Part shown: piece by piece, positions 4,889 through 6,150 of the stretch
Layout of the letters: every line of letters starts with the position of its first letter
How positions within the stretch are numbered: the first letter of the stretch is position 1
Origin: ARS1285 sp038045965
GTDB taxonomy: Archaea; Nanobdellota; Nanobdellia; Pacearchaeales; GW2011-AR1
DNA length: 6,150 bases
Direction of reading: 5' to 3'
Assembly: GCA_038045965.1 (NCBI GenBank)
Contig: JBBSXD010000006.1
Span: forward strand, 1 to 6,150
Made by a program: the position numbers and the translations under genes
Notes under the pieces: model-generated
Database searches by the model: none
The model's input: only the letters and a program-made list of their open reading frames with translations
What the model was told of the DNA's origin: nothing

Positions 4889-5317
4889 ATGAATAAAAAA
4901 GGAGAGCCAATGAGTTTAGGGGCAGTTATTACTATAATTATCTTAGTTATATTGTTGGTTTTTGTGGCTTTGGCTTTGTCAGGATCTTTTGGAAATTTAG
5001 GAGATTATAATCCATTCGGAGGAGGAAGTAATATAGATGCAGTTGTGTTAGGATGTAATACTGCTTGTGATGGTAATTTTGTAGATTCTTGGTGTAAGTT
5101 AAGAGATATTAAATATGGGAAAAATGAGGATAGGAATGGAAAGTATGCTTGTGATGAATTATTTTATGGAATAACTGATCTTAGATTTGGAAATGACAAT
5201 AAAATTAGAAGTAACAATATTAATTTTAAGCCAGTTAGTTTCCAACTTGCTGGAATAAAATCCTGTTCTATTCAGTGTCCTGTATTTAATACTATTCCTT
5301 TTGCAGCACCATTATAA
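4889..5317 (+). CDS. Small Cys-rich pilin-like protein, possible major subunit
   Basis: A 142-aa protein starting MNKKGEPMSLG: a minimal class III signal, predicted cut after Gly5, then a helix at about 11-31 (AVITIIILVILLVFVALAL). A flexible Gly/Pro stretch (32-48, containing NPFGGGS) leads to a domain with six cysteines (56, 60, 69, 88, 126, 130) in CxxxC pairs at 56/60 and 126/130. This is the plan of a surface filament subunit stabilised by disulfides. Unlike the array upstream it stands alone, with its own promoter, Shine-Dalgarno site and following T-run, which fits separate and stronger expression; it is therefore the best candidate here for a major subunit (inference). From memory, short leader/helix/CxxxC proteins of this kind are common in DPANN genomes as uncharacterised proteins. 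Confidence 0.78.
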   Translation: MNKKGEPMSLGAVITIIILVILLVFVALALSGSFGNLGDYNPFGGGSNIDAVVLGCNTACDGNFVDSWCKLRDIKYGKNEDRNGKYACDELFYGITDLRFGNDNKIRSNNINFKPVSFQLAGIKSCSIQCPVFNTIPFAAPL

Positions 5318-5324
5318 AATAAAA

Positions 5325-5335
5325 TTTATTTTTTT
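5325..5335 (+). terminator. T-rich putative archaeal terminator
   Basis: TTTATTTTTTT lies 8 bases after the stop codon of the pilin-like gene, on its coding strand, with no hairpin. Archaeal RNA polymerase commonly stops at such U-tracts. The high A+T background lowers certainty. Confidence 0.4.
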
Positions 5336-5371
5336 AATAAGATTTATTAAGTTTATTTTATAAATATTATT

Positions 5372-5665
5372 ATGGAAAGTAAAAAGGAATTCGAGCAACT
5401 TAAGAAAAAAATAATTAAAATACTTAAAAAATATAATGTTAAGAAAGCTGGAATATTTGGCAGTTTTGCTAGAGGAGATTGTTCAGAGAATAGTGATGTA
5501 GACATATTAGCAGAAATTCCTAGAAATGTGAATTTATTTGATTATGTTGGAATTAAATTGGAATTAGAATGTAGCTTAGGAAAGAAAGTTGATTTAGTTG
5601 AATATAAACTAATTCGTCCAGAGTTAAAAAAAATAATACTAAGGGACGAGGTAAGAATAATATGA
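5372..5665 (+). CDS. mntA: MntA-type minimal nucleotidyltransferase antitoxin
   Basis: A 97-aa protein with the complete core of the minimal nucleotidyltransferase family: helix 5-21, then AGIFGSFARGD (26-36), SDVDILAEI (41-49) and a later strand VDLVE (73-77). The signature GS-x10-D-x-D is intact (G30, S31, D42, D44) and D74 is the likely third metal-binding acid. In studied MntA/HepT systems the antitoxin uses ATP to AMPylate a tyrosine of the HEPN toxin near its active site, which silences it. The length is normal for the family. The stop codon overlaps the next gene's start (ATGA at 5662-5665), the usual order of this pair. No ribosome site is visible before ATG 5372; AT-rich sequence upstream suggests a leaderless start. 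Confidence 0.88.
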   Translation: MESKKEFEQLKKKIIKILKKYNVKKAGIFGSFARGDCSENSDVDILAEIPRNVNLFDYVGIKLELECSLGKKVDLVEYKLIRPELKKIILRDEVRII

Positions 5666-6012
5666 AGAGAAATGAGAATATATTTTTAAAGGATATTTTG
5701 GAGAGTATATCTAATATAGAAAATTTTTCTAGAGAATTAACAAAAAAAGATTTTATTAATAGTATTGAAAAGCAGAGTGCTACAATTAGACAGATTGAGA
5801 TAATTGGAGAGGCTGTTAAAAATATTTCTGATTTAATTAAAGAAAAGAATTCTGCTGTTGAATGGAAGAAGATAGCTGGAATGAGAGATATAATTATTAA
5901 TCAATATTTCAATATTAATGTGGAAATAATAGGGGATGTTATAGTTAATAAATCACCAAAATTAAAATTAGAAGTTCAAAAAATAAAAAATAATCTTGAA
6001 GAGTTTAGTTAA
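5662..6012 (+). CDS. hepT: HepT-type HEPN (DUF86) toxin, catalytic His replaced
   Basis: A 116-aa all-helical protein of the DUF86/HepT family: FLKDILESISNIENFSREL (8-26), an IRQIEIIGEAVKNIS helix (42-56), VEWKKIAGMRDIIINQYFNI (66-85) and a C-terminal helix (about 98-115). The family's ribonuclease motif is R-x4-H-x-Y. Here it reads R75-DIII-N80-Q-Y82: arginine and tyrosine are kept, but histidine is asparagine (codon AAT at 5899-5901, one base from CAT). Frame and length are otherwise intact, so this is not a pseudogene. Y82 corresponds to the residue AMPylated in studied pairs. The protein is probably inactive or greatly weakened as an RNase, or has a changed role. It is coupled to mntA by a four-base overlap and followed one base later by a small basic gene. 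Confidence 0.87.
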   Translation: MKRNENIFLKDILESISNIENFSRELTKKDFINSIEKQSATIRQIEIIGEAVKNISDLIKEKNSAVEWKKIAGMRDIIINQYFNINVEIIGDVIVNKSPKLKLEVQKIKNNLEEFS

Positions 6013-6013
6013 A

Positions 6014-6139
6014 ATGGATTATTCAACACCAGAAAGAAGAAAAAGTAGAAATGATAAAAGAGCTAAAATGAGATATAATAAATATAAGAAAGGCGGGGGG
6101 AGAAGAGAAGGTGGAAGGACTGAAAGTAAAAATTTTTAA
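6014..6139 (+). CDS. Very basic 41-aa peptide downstream of mntA/hepT
   Basis: ATG 6014 comes one base after the hepT stop codon and the frame closes at TAA 6137-6139. The peptide has 8 Arg and 7 Lys against 5 acidic residues (net about +10) and a Gly/Arg tail, KKGGGRREGGR, reminiscent of RNA-binding RGG-like or ribosome-associated tails. No hydrophobic core, cysteine or recognised domain, so it is probably disordered alone. The run GGCGGGGGGAG (6091-6101) is strikingly G-rich for this genome. Close spacing suggests cotranscription with the toxin-antitoxin pair, but it could equally be the first gene of the next unit. Function unknown. Confidence 0.5.
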   Translation: MDYSTPERRKSRNDKRAKMRYNKYKKGGGRREGGRTESKNF

Positions 6140-6150
6140 GTATGATTTAT

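Noticed and set aside
6142..6150. ATG at 6142 as the start of a further gene
   Set aside because: Only three codons remain in the window, and no ribosome site or promoter is visible.
1..6150. Genes on the minus strand
   Set aside because: All recognisable signals, overlaps and protein features are on the plus strand; no convincing minus-strand frame was found by reading.

Overview
The window is AT-rich (coding flanks sampled at about 24% G+C), with AGA/GGA/ATA-rich codon use, genes packed tightly on the plus strand, and many proteins that begin with a short positive leader ending in NKKG followed at once by one hydrophobic helix. That layout is the class III (archaellin/type IV pilin-like) signal peptide cut by archaeal prepilin peptidases. 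With TATA-type, apparently leaderless promoters and a MntA/HepT pair, it points to a small-genome archaeon, most likely a DPANN member of the Woesearchaeota/Pacearchaeota type. The taxonomic call is inference from sequence style and from general memory of such proteins; no marker gene is present.

Positions 1-4155 hold one compact gene array: the tail of an upstream gene, a Cys-rich pilin-like protein (46-642), three tiny membrane proteins of 34, 51 and 50 aa (644-1092), a larger Cys-rich pilin-like protein (1121-1996), and four small pilin-like proteins that overlap or nearly touch (2026-4155). All long proteins here have one N-terminal helix and a predicted extracytoplasmic remainder, as expected for subunits or minor pilins of a type IV pilus-like filament or surface complex. 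No ATPase, platform protein or peptidase is in the window.

Positions 4156-4358 have no gene but contain a G+C-richer (about 42%) segment made of two elaborate hairpins. Next come a lone divergent macro-domain-like protein (4359-4820), a pilin-like protein with its own good archaeal promoter and ribosome binding site (4889-5317), a MntA/HepT-type nucleotidyltransferase/HEPN toxin-antitoxin pair (5372-6012), and a 41-aa very basic peptide (6014-6139).

The most unusual signals are: (1) a 64-bp perfect direct repeat that covers precisely the start region and signal peptide of two pilin-like genes and ends at the predicted cleavage site, with a third, diverged copy; (2) a palindrome inside that repeat whose stem is kept, including one compensatory base-pair change, while its loop has diverged; (3) a 120-bp in-frame, G+C-rich insertion bounded by a 10-bp direct repeat at the start of another pilin-like gene; (4) loss of the catalytic histidine in the HEPN protein; and (5) the intergenic double hairpin.
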